DNA from: Billgrantia desiderata
GTDB lineage: Bacteria; Pseudomonadota; Gammaproteobacteria; Pseudomonadales; Halomonadaceae
DNA length: 64,000 nt
Direction: 5' to 3'
NCBI GenBank assembly: GCA_011742915.1
Contig: JAAQTN010000014.1
Location: forward strand, 48,261-112,260
Positions 7,650-17,005 of the stretch are shown in pieces. Numbering within the stretch: the first letter of the stretch is position 1; each line of letters opens with the position of its first letter. The position numbers were made by a program, and so were the translations under genes. The notes under the pieces are model-generated. The model worked only from the letters and a program-made list of their open reading frames with translations. It did not search any database and was not told the origin of the DNA.

Positions 7650-9611
7650 ATGATGGACACCCCAGCCAATTCCAAAGTCGTTGAGAAATACTCGGAGGAC
7701 TCGGGCAAGCGTCAGCTCGCCGGCTTCTGGTTCATGGTGACGCGCCTCGCTGCCGTATCCATGGCGCTGTTTCACCTCTACACGGCCGTTACCGGTCCGG
7801 TGAACACCCAGAATGCCGTGCATCTGCTGTTCGCCCTGCCGCTGATCTTCCTGGCTTACAGCTGCCGCCAGCGCGACGCCAAGCGCGTGCCCTGGTACGA
7901 CATCGTGCCGATCGCTCTGGGCGTGGCGGTCAGCGCTTACTACGTTCACCATTTCGACCGTATCATCTACCAGCTGGGCTATCTGATGCCCACCACGCTG
8001 GACCTCTTCTTCGGCGTGGCGGCCATCCTGCTGCTGCTGGAGGCGTGCCGCCGCGCCATCGGCCTGGCCTTTCCCATTCTGGTGCTGATCGCCCTGGGCT
8101 ACGCCGCCTTCGGCAACCATCTGCCCGGCGTGTGGGGGCACGGCGGCTATCGCTGGGACGATCTGGTAGCCACCTTCTACATGAGCCCGACCGGGGTCTA
8201 CGGCAGCCTGATGCGCACCTCCTCCACGGTGATCGTCATCTTCATCATGTTCGGCGCCCTGCTGGTCACCACCGGCGGCGGCGACAGCTTCATGCGCCTC
8301 TCCAATGCCGCCACCGGGCGCATGTCGGGAGGCCCGGCCAAGGCCGCGACCCTGTGCAGCGCCATGTTCGGCAGCATCAGCGGCAGCACCGCGGCCAACG
8401 TCGCCACCACCGGGGTGTTCACCATTCCGCTGATGAAGAAGAACGGCTACAGCCCGCGCTTCGCCGCCGCCACCGAGGCCTCGGCCTCCACCGGCGGGCA
8501 GATTCTGCCGCCGATCATGGGCGCGGCCGCCTTCGTCATGGCCGACGTCATCTCGACCAGCTACCTCAACATCATCAGCGCCGCGCTGATCCCGGCATTG
8601 CTGTTCTATCTCGCCATCTGGATGAGCGTGCACTTCGAGGCCAAGCGCCTGGGCCTCAACCCGATTCCCAAGTCCGAGCGGCCCACCCTGCGTCAGGGCC
8701 TCTACAACATCGAGACCCTGGTGATCCCGCTGATCGTGCTGATCACGCTGCTGGTGATGCGCTACACCCCGACCACCGCCGCCGTGGCGGCCTACTTCAC
8801 CGCCATGGCGCTCTACCTGTTCTCCTGGCGCAGTCCGGGTACCTTCGTCGAGCGCGTCAAGTCGCTGCCCGCCGCCCTGGAGGCCGGCGCCATGACCGCC
8901 GCCATGATCGCGGTGATCATCGGCAGCGTGGCGATCATCGCCGCGGTGATCAGCCTCACCGGCCTCGGCCTCAAGGTCTCCTCGGTGATCCTCATCGTCA
9001 GCGGTGGTGACGTGCTGATCACCTTGCTGCTGGCCATGGTGGTGGCGATCATCCTCGGCATGGGCCTGCCCACCGTGGCCGCCTACATGCTGGCCGCCTC
9101 GGTGGTGGCGGCGGCCTTCATCGAGGCCGGCCTGCCGAGCCTCTCGGCGCACCTGTTCATCCTTTACTTCGCCATTCTCTCCGGGGTCACCCCGCCGGTG
9201 GCGCTGGCGGCCTACATCGGCGGCGCCATTGCCGGCTCGCACTGGTTCCGCACCGCCCTCACCGCCACCAAGATCTCGCTGGGCGGCTTCCTGATTCCCT
9301 TCATGTTCATCTACCACCCGCCGCTGCTGGGCGACGGCACCGGGCTGCAGATCGCCCTGGCCGTAGGCAGCGGCGTGCTCGGCATCACGGCGCTGGCGGC
9401 CTCCACCATCGGCTACTTCCTGCGTCCCTGTTCGTGGCTGGAGCGCGGCCTGCTGCTGGCGGCGGCGCTGATGCTGATCAGCGGCCAGCTGATAACCGAT
9501 GCGCTGGGCATCGCCCTGATCGGCGCTGTATGGGCCTGGCAATATCGCCTCAACCGCAGCACATTAGGAGCCTCTTCTTCATCCCTGGCCAGCAAGGAGC
9601 CTGCCCCATGA
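7650..9611 (+). CDS. TRAP transporter fused permease (TAXI type)
   Basis: A 653-residue inner-membrane protein that fuses the small (DctQ-like) and large (DctM-like) TRAP membrane subunits, as is usual for TAXI systems. About 16-18 hydrophobic helices are visible. The DctM part includes the conserved SGSTAANVATTGVFTIPLMK and GGQILPPIMGAAAFVMAD segments and GMGLPTVAAYMLAAS. Transport would be driven by a Na+ or H+ gradient. GGAG lies 9 nt before the ATG. Its last codons overlap the start of the dehydrogenase gene (ATGA at 9608-9611), so the two are translated together. Confidence 0.93.
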   Translation: MMDTPANSKVVEKYSEDSGKRQLAGFWFMVTRLAAVSMALFHLYTAVTGPVNTQNAVHLLFALPLIFLAYSCRQRDAKRVPWYDIVPIALGVAVSAYYVHHFDRIIYQLGYLMPTTLDLFFGVAAILLLLEACRRAIGLAFPILVLIALGYAAFGNHLPGVWGHGGYRWDDLVATFYMSPTGVYGSLMRTSSTVIVIFIMFGALLVTTGGGDSFMRLSNAATGRMSGGPAKAATLCSAMFGSISGSTAANVATTGVFTIPLMKKNGYSPRFAAATEASASTGGQILPPIMGAAAFVMADVISTSYLNIISAALIPALLFYLAIWMSVHFEAKRLGLNPIPKSERPTLRQGLYNIETLVIPLIVLITLLVMRYTPTTAAVAAYFTAMALYLFSWRSPGTFVERVKSLPAALEAGAMTAAMIAVIIGSVAIIAAVISLTGLGLKVSSVILIVSGGDVLITLLLAMVVAIILGMGLPTVAAYMLAASVVAAAFIEAGLPSLSAHLFILYFAILSGVTPPVALAAYIGGAIAGSHWFRTALTATKISLGGFLIPFMFIYHPPLLGDGTGLQIALAVGSGVLGITALAASTIGYFLRPCSWLERGLLLAAALMLISGQLITDALGIALIGAVWAWQYRLNRSTLGASSSSLASKEPAP

Positions 9612-10555
9612 AGATCGTGATTCCCGACGACTACCAGGACTGCGTGCGCCACCTGGACGCCTTCGCCAAGCTCGAGGGGCATGAGGTCACCATCTACGAC
9701 GACACCGTGACCGACGAGGACGCCCTGGTGGAGCGCTTCCGGGACGCCGATGCCCTGGTGCTGATTCGCGAGCGCACGCCGATCACCGAGTCGCTGCTGG
9801 CCCGGCTGCCCAATCTCAAGGCGATCAGCCAGACCGGCGGCGGCGCGGCCCACGTCGACATGGCCGCCTGCAAGCGCCACGGCGTGACCGTGATGGCCGG
9901 CACCGGTTCGCCCTACGCTGCCGCCGAGCTCACCTGGGGCCTGGTGCTGGCCGCCATGCGCCACATTCCCGAGGAGTTCGAGAACCTCAAGGCCGGCCGC
10001 TGGCAGCGCACCCTGGGCACCGGGCTCAAGGGCCGTACCCTGGGTATCTTCGGCTACGGCAAGATCGGCAAGCTGATCGCCCGCTACGGCCAGGCGTTCG
10101 AGATGAACGTGCTGGTGTGGGGCCGCGAGGGCAGCCGCAGCCGCGCCGCCGAGGCCGGTCTCGAGGTGGCGGGTAGCCAGGCCGAGCTGTTCGAGCGCAG
10201 CGACGTGCTCAGCCTGCACCTGCGCCTGAATGCCGACACCCGCGGCATCGTCAGCGCCGAGGATCTCGCCCGCATGAAGCCCACCGCACTGCTGGTCAAC
10301 ACCAGCCGTGCACCGCTGATCGCCACAGGCGCACTGGAAGCCGCGCTGCGCGAAGGCCGCCCGGGCCGCGCCGCGGTGGACGTGTTCGACGAGGAGCCGG
10401 TGGCCAGCCATCCGCTGCTCGCGCTACCAAATTTCCTCGCCACGCCCCACCTGGGCTACGTGGAGAAGGACAGCTACGAGCTCTACTTCGGCGATGCCTT
10501 CGACAACCTGCTGGCCTTCGACGCGGGCCGGCCGGTGAAGAACCTGGCCGAGTGA
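9608..10555 (+). CDS. D-2-hydroxyacid dehydrogenase family protein
   Basis: A 315-residue NAD(P)-dependent oxidoreductase that interconverts a D-2-hydroxyacid and a 2-oxoacid. The nucleotide-binding loop is GIFGYGKIGKLIARYG (about residues 144-159). LVNTSRAPLI carries the conserved substrate Arg, DVFDEEP the catalytic Glu region and ATPHLGYVEKD the catalytic His. The usual SRGP is SRAP here. The start ATG overlaps the permease stop and has GGAG upstream, so transport and oxidation are co-expressed. The D-specificity fits a hydroxyacid substrate for the transporter; the exact acid is unknown. Confidence 0.9.
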   Translation: MKIVIPDDYQDCVRHLDAFAKLEGHEVTIYDDTVTDEDALVERFRDADALVLIRERTPITESLLARLPNLKAISQTGGGAAHVDMAACKRHGVTVMAGTGSPYAAAELTWGLVLAAMRHIPEEFENLKAGRWQRTLGTGLKGRTLGIFGYGKIGKLIARYGQAFEMNVLVWGREGSRSRAAEAGLEVAGSQAELFERSDVLSLHLRLNADTRGIVSAEDLARMKPTALLVNTSRAPLIATGALEAALREGRPGRAAVDVFDEEPVASHPLLALPNFLATPHLGYVEKDSYELYFGDAFDNLLAFDAGRPVKNLAE

Positions 10556-10582
10556 ACGGGCAACGCAAAGGAGAGACACCCC

Positions 10583-11035
10583 ATGACCTCACGCCAAGAC
10601 AGGCCCTCACGCCAAGACAAGCCCTCACGTCAAGCCAATACCTCACGTCAAGAGAGTCTCGATCAGGCAGGGCTCGCCACTCGCCGCGAAGTGCTGGGCG
10701 ATGACTACGTGGATGCCGCGCTCTCCCAGGTGGACGACTTCAGCTGGCCGATGCAGGAGCTGGTCACGCGCAACTGCTGGAACGACATCTGGAACCGACC
10801 GGGGCTCGCCCGCCCCACCCGCAGCCTGATCAACATCGGCATGCTGGTAGCGCTCAACCGCCCTCATGAACTCAAGGTGCACCTGCGCGGCGCGCTCAAC
10901 AACGGCTGCAGCGAGGAGGAGATCCGCGAGGTGCTGCTGCAGTGCGTGCCCTATTGCGGCTTTCCCGCCGCCATCGACGGCCTGCGCGTGGCCCGCGAGG
11001 TGATCGCCGCCTATCGCGAAGAGCAGGGCCGATAA
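10583..11035 (+). CDS. Carboxymuconolactone decarboxylase family protein
   Basis: A 150-residue protein of the PcaC/AhpD-like helical family. The core LINIGMLVALNRPHELKVHL and the C-terminal EIREVLLQCVPYCGFPAAID match the family, including the Cys and His positions of the PcaC type. Other protocatechuate genes are absent, so a decarboxylase or other role in the operon's hydroxyacid pathway is possible. The first 25 residues are a hydrophilic repeat (SRQDRP, SRQDKP and so on) made by an 18-bp tandem repeat and are not part of the family core. GGAGAG precedes the ATG. It lies 27 bp after the dehydrogenase gene. Confidence 0.85.
   Translation: MTSRQDRPSRQDKPSRQANTSRQESLDQAGLATRREVLGDDYVDAALSQVDDFSWPMQELVTRNCWNDIWNRPGLARPTRSLINIGMLVALNRPHELKVHLRGALNNGCSEEEIREVLLQCVPYCGFPAAIDGLRVAREVIAAYREEQGR
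10587..10658 (+). repeat. 18-bp tandem repeat, four copies, in the CMD gene
   Basis: Four in-frame copies beginning CCTCACG(C/T)CAAG occur at 10587, 10605, 10623 and 10641. The first two differ at one base; the last two are more diverged. They encode an SRQ-rich N-terminal extension. Confidence 0.9.
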
Positions 11036-11099
11036 CCACCACGACAAGCGATAACCACAATCACAACACAACACAACGACAAGCAAGGAGGTACACGCC

Positions 11100-12083
11100 A
11101 TGAAAATGCCCCGTTCACTCCAGCCTGCCCTCAAGCCGCTTGCCGCGGCGGCGCTCGCCGTCGGCCTGGCCGCGCCGGCGGTAGCCCAGGAAGCTGTCAG
11201 CATCGGCGTGGCGCCGGCCGCCTCCGGCTGGTACTTCGGTTTCTCGGAACTCTCGCGGCTGGTCAGCGCCGACTCGCCCCTCGAGGTCTCGGTGCGCGAG
11301 ACCGGCGGTTCGCGGGAGAACGCCATTCGCCTCGGTCGCGGCGAGATCGACCTGGGCCTGATCGACGCTCCCGGGGCCTATGAGGCCTATACCGGTACCG
11401 GGCGCTACGAGAACGATGCCATCGACCAGATGCGCATGGTGCTGTGGGTGGCACCTTCGACCATGCACTGGGCGGTGCGCCAGGACAGCGGCATCGAAAC
11501 CTTCGAGGATCTGGACGGGGCGCGCTTCAACCCCAGCAGCATCGGCGGCGGCGGCGAGTACATCACCGAGCTGGTGTTCGACGCCCTGGGCATCGCGCCG
11601 GACTTCCAGCGCATGAGCATGTCGGACGCCGCCGATGCCGTGGTCGACGGGCGCATCGTCGGCTTCAGCTACAACGGCATTCCGCCGATTCCGGCCTTCA
11701 CCGAGGTGCACTCCTCGCGTCCGCTGCGGGTGCTCTCGCTGACCGACGAGCAGGTAGCCACCGCCACCGAGGCGCTGCCGTTCCTCTCGGCCACCGAGAT
11801 TCCCGAAGGCACCTACCGCGACATGCCGGGCGCCACTACCCTCGGCACCTACATCGGCATCGCCGCCACCAGCGATCTCTCCGAAGATGCCGCCTACGAG
11901 TTCACCCGCGCCTATTGGGAGAGCATTGAGCGCCTGGGCCAGACCTTCGCCCCGGCCCAGGGCATGACGCCGGAAATCTCGGTGGAGAACACCGCCACGC
12001 CGCTGCATGCCGGCGCGCTGCGCTACTACCGCGAAGTCGGCATCGAAGTACCGGATGAGCTGGTGCCGCCGGAAGCCGAGTAA
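11100..12083 (+). CDS. TAXI-family TRAP substrate-binding protein, copy 2
   Basis: A 327-residue periplasmic binding protein, the same length as copy 1 at 6568. It shares long identical blocks with it, such as FNPSSIGGGGEYITELVFD and PPIPAFTEVHSSR. The signal peptide (PLAAAALAVGLAAPAVA, then QEAVSIGVAP) is clear and AAGGAGG precedes the ATG. There is no second permease nearby, so both binding proteins probably feed the permease at 7650. The pair looks like a tandem duplication that later enclosed the permease and enzyme genes. Ligand differences cannot be read from sequence. Confidence 0.92.
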   Translation: MKMPRSLQPALKPLAAAALAVGLAAPAVAQEAVSIGVAPAASGWYFGFSELSRLVSADSPLEVSVRETGGSRENAIRLGRGEIDLGLIDAPGAYEAYTGTGRYENDAIDQMRMVLWVAPSTMHWAVRQDSGIETFEDLDGARFNPSSIGGGGEYITELVFDALGIAPDFQRMSMSDAADAVVDGRIVGFSYNGIPPIPAFTEVHSSRPLRVLSLTDEQVATATEALPFLSATEIPEGTYRDMPGATTLGTYIGIAATSDLSEDAAYEFTRAYWESIERLGQTFAPAQGMTPEISVENTATPLHAGALRYYREVGIEVPDELVPPEAE

Positions 12084-12177
12084 TCGGCAACGGCCGGCCT
12101 TGTTCCGTCAAGCGACACGGCCGGCCACCCCATCCAGCCAGCCGCCACGAACGAGAGCGCCGGCAGCGTCCTGGTCA

Positions 12178-14361
12178 CTACGCCTCCTCTGCGACCTGGC
12201 GGACACCTGCCGGCAGCAGGGCAGCGGGGCTCCATGGCGGGGCCTCACTGGAAGCAGTGGCCAAGGTGAAGGTCCCCACCGCCTCGGCCAGGCGCAGCGA
12301 CTGCTCCTCGAGCCGTTCGGCGGCGGCGCTCGACTGTTCGACCAGGGCAGCGTTTTCCTGGGTCATACGGTCCAGCTCGGCAACCGCCACATTGACCTGG
12401 CCGACGCCATCGCTCTGCTCGCTGGTGGCTGCCGTGATCTGTTGGAGCACGGTACTCACCCGGGAGACGCTGGCCACGATTTCGCTCATGGTGGCACCCG
12501 CCTGGCCGACCAGTTCGTTACCGTCGCGCACCTTGGACCCCGAAGCCTCGATCAGTGCCTTTATCTCGCTCGCGGCCGCCGCCGAACGGCTGGCGAGTTG
12601 GCGTACTTCGCCGGCTACCACCGCGAAGCCGCGCCCCTGCTCGCCGGCACGGGCCGCTTCCACCGAGGCATTCAAAGCCAGCAGATTGGTCTGGAAGGCG
12701 ATACCGTCGATCACCGAAACGATCTCGGCGATCTTGCGTGAAGACTCGGAGATCTCATCCATGGTCGCCACTACCCGGGATACCACCTCACCGCCACGCA
12801 CAGCCACGTCGGAGGCCGTCTGCGACAGGCCATTGGCCTCGCGTGCGGATTCGGCGGTGTGCTCCACGGTGCTGGTGATCTCCTCCATCGAGGCCGAGGT
12901 TTGCTGCAAACTGGCGGCGGCAGTATCGGTACGCCGCGACAGGTCCTGGCCACCGCTGGCGATCTCGGTGGCAGCGACACGCACTGCTTCGCTGCTTACA
13001 CGCACCTCGAGCAGCACGTCATGGATCTTGTCGGCGAAGGCGTTGAACTGGATGGCCAGTTCGGCACTCTCGTCGCGCCCTTCGACCGGCAGGCGCTGGG
13101 TCAGGTCGCCATCGCCGGTGGCAATCTCACGCATGCGCCCGGCCAACTCTCGCAGTGGCCTGGCGATGCCGCCGCCCACCAGCCAGATCGCGATCAGGCC
13201 GAGACCGGCGACCAGCAGCCCCACCAGGCCCATGCCCAGCAAGTGCTCGCGGCGCTGGTCGCCCAAGGTACGCTGCAGAGCCCCCAACTCGGCCAGCACC
13301 ACCTCCCGCGGCAGACGGGTGAGCAGTACCCAAGGTGCCTGGTCGTCGCTGATGCTGAAGGGCAGGTAGAGCTCGAGCATGCCGTCGGCATCTTCTATCC
13401 GCTGCATCTCGCCGCTGCGCTGGGCTTCGAGAATGCGTTGTTGCACCGCATCGCCCAGCACCTGACCGGCCGCATCGCCCAAGGAGTCGTCATCGGCGGT
13501 ATAAGCTGCCACGCTGCCCAGCGAAGCGATCAGCGCCATCTCGCCGGCGCCGTCATAAAGCTCCTGGTTGGCCTGATTCAGGAACTCCTGAGTGAAATCC
13601 ACCGACATGTCGACACCGGCAATCCCGCGGAACTCCCCCGCCACGAGGATGGGCACGTTGAAGGAGGTGACCATACGCATGACTCCTGCATAGTCGTAGG
13701 CTGCCGGGTCGATGATGCAAGGCGCCAAAGTATCGCGCGGGCAGAGATAGTATTCGCCCCGGCGCATGCCGTTGCCCAGTGGCGCCTCGCTCTCCATGTT
13801 CTCCTCGGTGAGAACGCCCAGGCGCATGCTGCCATCGGCCTCGCGGACCCACCAGGGGCGGAAGCGCCCGCTGCCCTCGGCAAACCCGGTATCGACATAC
13901 CTGGCATCGACACCAAAGGCGTTGGGCTCCCAGCCGATATAGGCGTCCAGCAACTCGGGATTCTCGACCACCGTGTGACGCACCAGTTGGGAGAGCTCCC
14001 TACGGCCCAGACGCAGTTGGGGACGTCCATCTTCACCAGGCATCCCCATGAGGGCATTGGTATGGGCCAGCTGACTGGCAAGCGTCAGGGCACGGTCCAG
14101 TTCGTTGCGGATACGCTGGGCCTGGACATGGGCCAGCGAGGAGAGCCGCTCATCGATGCCGCTTTCGAGCAGTGATTGGGTATGTTCGGCCACCACGTCC
14201 TGGGTGCGCGAAGCTGACACCAGGGAATAGCCTACCAGGGCAGCCGTTACGGCCAAGAGGCACGCACCGGCCAGGGCGACGACGAGCAGTCGCAGGGAGC
14301 GGAATCGTAAGCGCATGAAGTTGACCATTGTAGTTAGAAAGACTGACCAAGGTCTCAACAT
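12178..14361 (-). CDS. Methyl-accepting chemotaxis protein
   Basis: A 727-residue membrane chemoreceptor. TM1 (about residues 25-48) is followed by a periplasmic Cache-like sensor of about 320 residues containing [16 protein letters not shown] and [10 protein letters not shown]2 ([20 protein letters not shown]) is followed by a HAMP domain and a cytoplasmic coiled coil with the invariant hairpin tip [20 protein letters not shown]. There is no C-terminal CheR-tether pentapeptide. GGAAG lies shortly before the ATG at 14361; ATGs at 14328 and 14316 are alternatives. The ligand is unknown, but the dCache-type domain and the adjacent carboxylate uptake operon (convergent) make an organic or amino acid plausible. 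Confidence 0.93.
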   Translation of the reverse strand: MLRPWSVFLTTMVNFMRLRFRSLRLLVVALAGACLLAVTAALVGYSLVSASRTQDVVAEHTQSLLESGIDERLSSLAHVQAQRIRNELDRALTLASQLAHTNALMGMPGEDGRPQLRLGRRELSQLVRHTVVENPELLDAYIGWEPNAFGVDARYVDTGFAEGSGRFRPWWVREADGSMRLGVLTEENMESEAPLGNGMRRGEYYLCPRDTLAPCIIDPAAYDYAGVMRMVTSFNVPILVAGEFRGIAGVDMSVDFTQEFLNQANQELYDGAGEMALIASLGSVAAYTADDDSLGDAAGQVLGDAVQQRILEAQRSGEMQRIEDADGMLELYLPFSISDDQAPWVLLTRLPREVVLAELGALQRTLGDQRREHLLGMGLVGLLVAGLGLIAIWLVGGGIARPLRELAGRMREIATGDGDLTQRLPVEGRDESAELAIQFNAFADKIHDVLLEVRVSSEAVRVAATEIASGGQDLSRRTDTAAASLQQTSASMEEITSTVEHTAESAREANGLSQTASDVAVRGGEVVSRVVATMDEISESSRKIAEIVSVIDGIAFQTNLLALNASVEAARAGEQGRGFAVVAGEVRQLASRSAAAASEIKALIEASGSKVRDGNELVGQAGATMSEIVASVSRVSTVLQQITAATSEQSDGVGQVNVAVAELDRMTQENAALVEQSSAAAERLEEQSLRLAEAVGTFTLATASSEAPPWSPAALLPAGVRQVAEEA

Positions 14362-14562
14362 ACTGCTTCCAAGAGCGCGGCCTCACGATTAAAGCGACTT
14401 GCATGCTTGACGTTTGCGACACGAGCGGCGCTCGCAAGGTTGCGGCTTCACCCCCGCTCCTTACTGGTCGCGCCGTATTCACTATGAATACAAGAGCGAG
14501 ACACCGGCCTCAGTGCGCGCTAGCCTCAGAAAACCCTACGCAACGGACCTGAGGACACGCCC

Positions 14563-15162
14563 ATGCCGCAAACCATCACCTACTATCTGAGCCTGGTATC
14601 GCCGTGGACTTACCTGGGCCACGAACGACTCGGCGAGATCGCCAATCGTCACGGCGCCACCATCGACTACGTGCCGGTCACGATAAGCGCGGTTTTCCCC
14701 AGAACAGGTGGTCTTCCACTGCCCAAGCGCGCGCCCGAGCGTCAGGCCTACCGACTGGTGGAGCTGAAACGCTGGAAGCAGGTCCATGGCGTTCCACTCA
14801 ACGTCGAGCCGAAGCACTTCCCCACCGACGACCGCCCGGCAGCGCGTCTGGCGCTGACTGCCAAGGCCCGGGGGCACGACATCGCCCAGCTCTCGCTTGC
14901 CATACTGCGAGCCTGCTGGGTCGAGGAGCGTGACATCGCCGACCTCACCACCCTGCGTGAGATCGCCGATGCCTGCGGCCTGGATGGCCAGGCGCTATTG
15001 GATGAGTCGGAGAGTCAAGGGCAGCAGCGACTCGACGCGGCCTGCGAGCAGGCCATCGCCGCCGGCTGCTTCGGCGTTCCATGGTATGACGTGGAAGGCG
15101 AGCCGTTCTGGGGTCAGGACCGCCTGGAATTGGTGGAGAAGAAGCTCACCGGAGCGCTCTGA
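14563..15162 (+). CDS. 2-hydroxychromene-2-carboxylate isomerase family (DsbA fold)
   Basis: A 199-residue thioredoxin-fold protein of the HCCA isomerase/kappa-class GST type. The N-terminal YYLSLVSPWTYLG has the conserved Ser in place of the DsbA CxxC, and FGVPWYDVEGEPFWGQDRLE is the typical C-terminal signature. In naphthalene pathways the enzyme uses glutathione to isomerise HCCA; no aromatic-degradation genes are near, so the natural substrate is open. GAGGA precedes the ATG. The gene stands alone, 201 bp from the divergent chemoreceptor. Confidence 0.88.
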   Translation: MPQTITYYLSLVSPWTYLGHERLGEIANRHGATIDYVPVTISAVFPRTGGLPLPKRAPERQAYRLVELKRWKQVHGVPLNVEPKHFPTDDRPAARLALTAKARGHDIAQLSLAILRACWVEERDIADLTTLREIADACGLDGQALLDESESQGQQRLDAACEQAIAAGCFGVPWYDVEGEPFWGQDRLELVEKKLTGAL

Positions 15163-15337
15163 ACCCGACGGCGAAGCATCAGCATCAGGCCAAACGATGC
15201 TGACCTCCTGACACAGCAGAAACGTGCCAAACGCAGCCAGTCCGGGCAATCCTGGGCGGTCACATGGCGCCATGATCAAGGCGACGAGATCGGCTCGTCG
15301 GTTCGATCATCCGCTTCGAACGTGACAGGAGGTCGTC

Positions 15338-15628
15338 ATGAAACTGTCCATTATCGCACTTTGCCTTGCCTTGGCGGCGGTGTCGGGCGCCGCGCTGGCG
15401 GAGCGTCCCTCTCCGGAGGACAACCTCTTCCAGACCGCGCAAATCGGCACGAGCTCGCGTCCTAACGTGGTGAGCAGCTTCGATGAAATCGATACCGACC
15501 ATAACGGGTATATTTCCGCTACCGAAGCCTCTCGAGCCTCCATGGCCGCCAGCTTCGGCTCCCTGGATCGCAACCTGGATGGCCTGCTCTCCCGAGAAGA
15601 GTACGAAGATCACCACAAGGATCACTGA
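15338..15628 (+). CDS. Secreted EF-hand calcium-binding protein
   Basis: A 96-residue protein with a signal peptide (KLSIIALCLALAAVSGAALA, cleavage near residue 21) and two EF-hand loops: D52-D54-N56-Y58-S60-E63, and D77-N79-D81-L83-S85-E88. Both loops have acidic residues at positions 1, 3 and 12, so Ca2+ binding in the periplasm is likely. The partner is unknown. AGGAGGT precedes the start. The upstream gap (15163-15337) has a GACGAG/CTCGTC inverted repeat that may be part of the promoter region. A terminator follows directly. Confidence 0.85.
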   Translation: MKLSIIALCLALAAVSGAALAERPSPEDNLFQTAQIGTSSRPNVVSSFDEIDTDHNGYISATEASRASMAASFGSLDRNLDGLLSREEYEDHHKDH

Positions 15629-15634
15629 GGTGCT

Positions 15635-15680
15635 CCTATCGACGCGAATGCTCAGGCATCCGTGTCGATAGGAAATTTTT
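15635..15680 (+). terminator. Rho-independent terminator after the EF-hand gene
   Basis: CCTATCGAC-GCG pairs with CGTGTCGATAGG and is followed by AAATTTTT. It begins 7 bp after the EF-hand stop. Confidence 0.85.
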
Positions 15681-15821
15681 CACTTCGCTCACGCGGCAGT
15701 TTGAGGTCGGGCGTTCGTCGGCTCTGACCTATACTTTATTGGACTTCGACCCAGACCAAGCCACCGAGCGACCTCTCCAGCCGTCGCCACCGGGACTTCC
15801 GAATCGTTCGGGAGCAATGTG

Positions 15822-16349
15822 ATGATTCCGCTTACGAGCAGGCACGCCCCACCTACCGCCCTGGTAGAGCTGCGGGATCAATTGTTAAAGCTGTTGGATG
15901 CCGCCGAAGCCGCCCTGCCCATGAATCAGGAAGCGGCACGCGCCAGCCTGGTGCAGGCCATGAACCTGCTCGCCCAGCCCTCACCGGAAGCCGGCCCGAA
16001 GCCGTGTTTGCACGGTGGCTTGGTCAGTTGGCAGGTCAAACGCGTGATGGCCTTCGTCGAACAGCATCTGGGCTCGACGATCCGTGTCACCGACATGGCC
16101 TGCCAGACCCGTCTCAGCCTCAGCCATTTTTCACACGCCTTCACGCACACCTTCGGCGAGCCGCCGCTGGCCTACGTGACGCGACGACGCCTGATGAAGG
16201 CCTGCGAACTGATGCGCAACAGCGACGAGCCCCTTTCAAGCATCGCTCGCGACTGCGGCTTCTACGACCAATCGCACTTCACCCGCCACTTTCACCGACG
16301 GCTGGGCATGACCCCGCAGAGCTGGCGCCGACTGCACGCAGACGACTGA
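15822..16349 (+). CDS. AraC-family regulator, HTH domain with short N-terminus
   Basis: A 175-residue regulator. A short helical N-terminal part (about 60 residues) is followed by the two-HTH AraC domain (about 70-172): FVEQHLGSTIRVTDMACQTR and IARDCGFYDQSHFTRHFHRR are clear. There is no cupin sensor domain, so ligand response is not expected in the classic way. The ATG at 15822 has GGAG 7 nt upstream; a GTG three bases earlier would be too close to it. The target is unknown. Confidence 0.85.
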   Translation: MIPLTSRHAPPTALVELRDQLLKLLDAAEAALPMNQEAARASLVQAMNLLAQPSPEAGPKPCLHGGLVSWQVKRVMAFVEQHLGSTIRVTDMACQTRLSLSHFSHAFTHTFGEPPLAYVTRRRLMKACELMRNSDEPLSSIARDCGFYDQSHFTRHFHRRLGMTPQSWRRLHADD

Positions 16350-16390
16350 GGCGGGCATGGGCGAGTTCCTGTCGCCGTGGAACCGGCATC

Positions 16391-17005
16391 TCACGTCGGC
16401 CGCTCCAGCCCGAACAGGTCGGTCGTACGGGCATAGTCGCTGCCCGCCATCCTCCCGATGGGCTTGAGTGCCTCGACGCTCACGTGACGGCCGTTCCAGA
16501 TGGCATCGTCGATGTGAATCGACACCACCTCCGCCAGCACCAGACAGCCCGCCATGGGTTGATCGCCGAAGCGCACGATCTCGCGCAGTCGGCAGCCGAA
16601 CGCCACTGGCGCCGCCGCTACTCGAGGCACCGTGAGCCCCGGCATGGTCACCTTCTCCAGCCCCGCCAGGGCGAACTCATCCTCCCCCGCCGGCAAGCTG
16701 GCGCTGGTGGCGTTCATCTCGTTGACCAGTGCCTCACCGCTGATGTGCACCACGCACTCCGGCACCTGCTCCAGGTTGCGAATGGTGTCCTTTGGCTGCC
16801 CCTCGCCGTTGAGCAGCGGCGAAAAGCCCAGCACCGGCGGCGCCACGCTCACCACGTTGAAGAAGGAGAACGGCGCCAGGTTGGTGTTACCGTCGCGATC
16901 ATGCGTCGAGACCCAGGCGATGGGGCGCGGACAGATGGTGCCGCAGAACAATCGATAGATGGCGCCGCTGCTCAGCGGTGACTCTTCCAACAGATAGTCG
17001 CTCAT
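16391..17005 (-). CDS. Flavin reductase-like FMN-binding protein
   Basis: A 204-residue split-barrel flavoprotein of the DIM6/NTAB flavin reductase family. PRPIAWVSTHDRDGNTNLAP and SFFNVVSVAPP are typical FMN-site segments. It may supply reduced flavin or act as a flavin-dependent oxidoreductase. Its ATG overlaps the TGA of the upstream nucleotidase by ATGA (17002-17005), so the two form an operon and may share a role in nucleotide or flavin turnover. The substrate is not defined by sequence. Confidence 0.85.
   Translation of the reverse strand: MSDYLLEESPLSSGAIYRLFCGTICPRPIAWVSTHDRDGNTNLAPFSFFNVVSVAPPVLGFSPLLNGEGQPKDTIRNLEQVPECVVHISGEALVNEMNATSASLPAGEDEFALAGLEKVTMPGLTVPRVAAAPVAFGCRLREIVRFGDQPMAGCLVLAEVVSIHIDDAIWNGRHVSVEALKPIGRMAGSDYARTTDLFGLERPT

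Noticed and set aside
7494-9542. A 682-codon frame opposite the TAXI permease gene
   Set aside because: It is a shadow of a membrane protein gene: very hydrophilic, rich in Gly, Gln and His, with no motif.
12088-12127. GGCCGGCC pair between the TAXI copy 2 and chemoreceptor genes, as a bidirectional terminator
   Set aside because: The two palindromic octamers can pair, but there is no T run on either strand, so it is not listed as a terminator.
12859-14175. A 438-codon frame opposite the chemoreceptor gene
   Set aside because: It is antisense to a clear methyl-accepting protein and has no family features.
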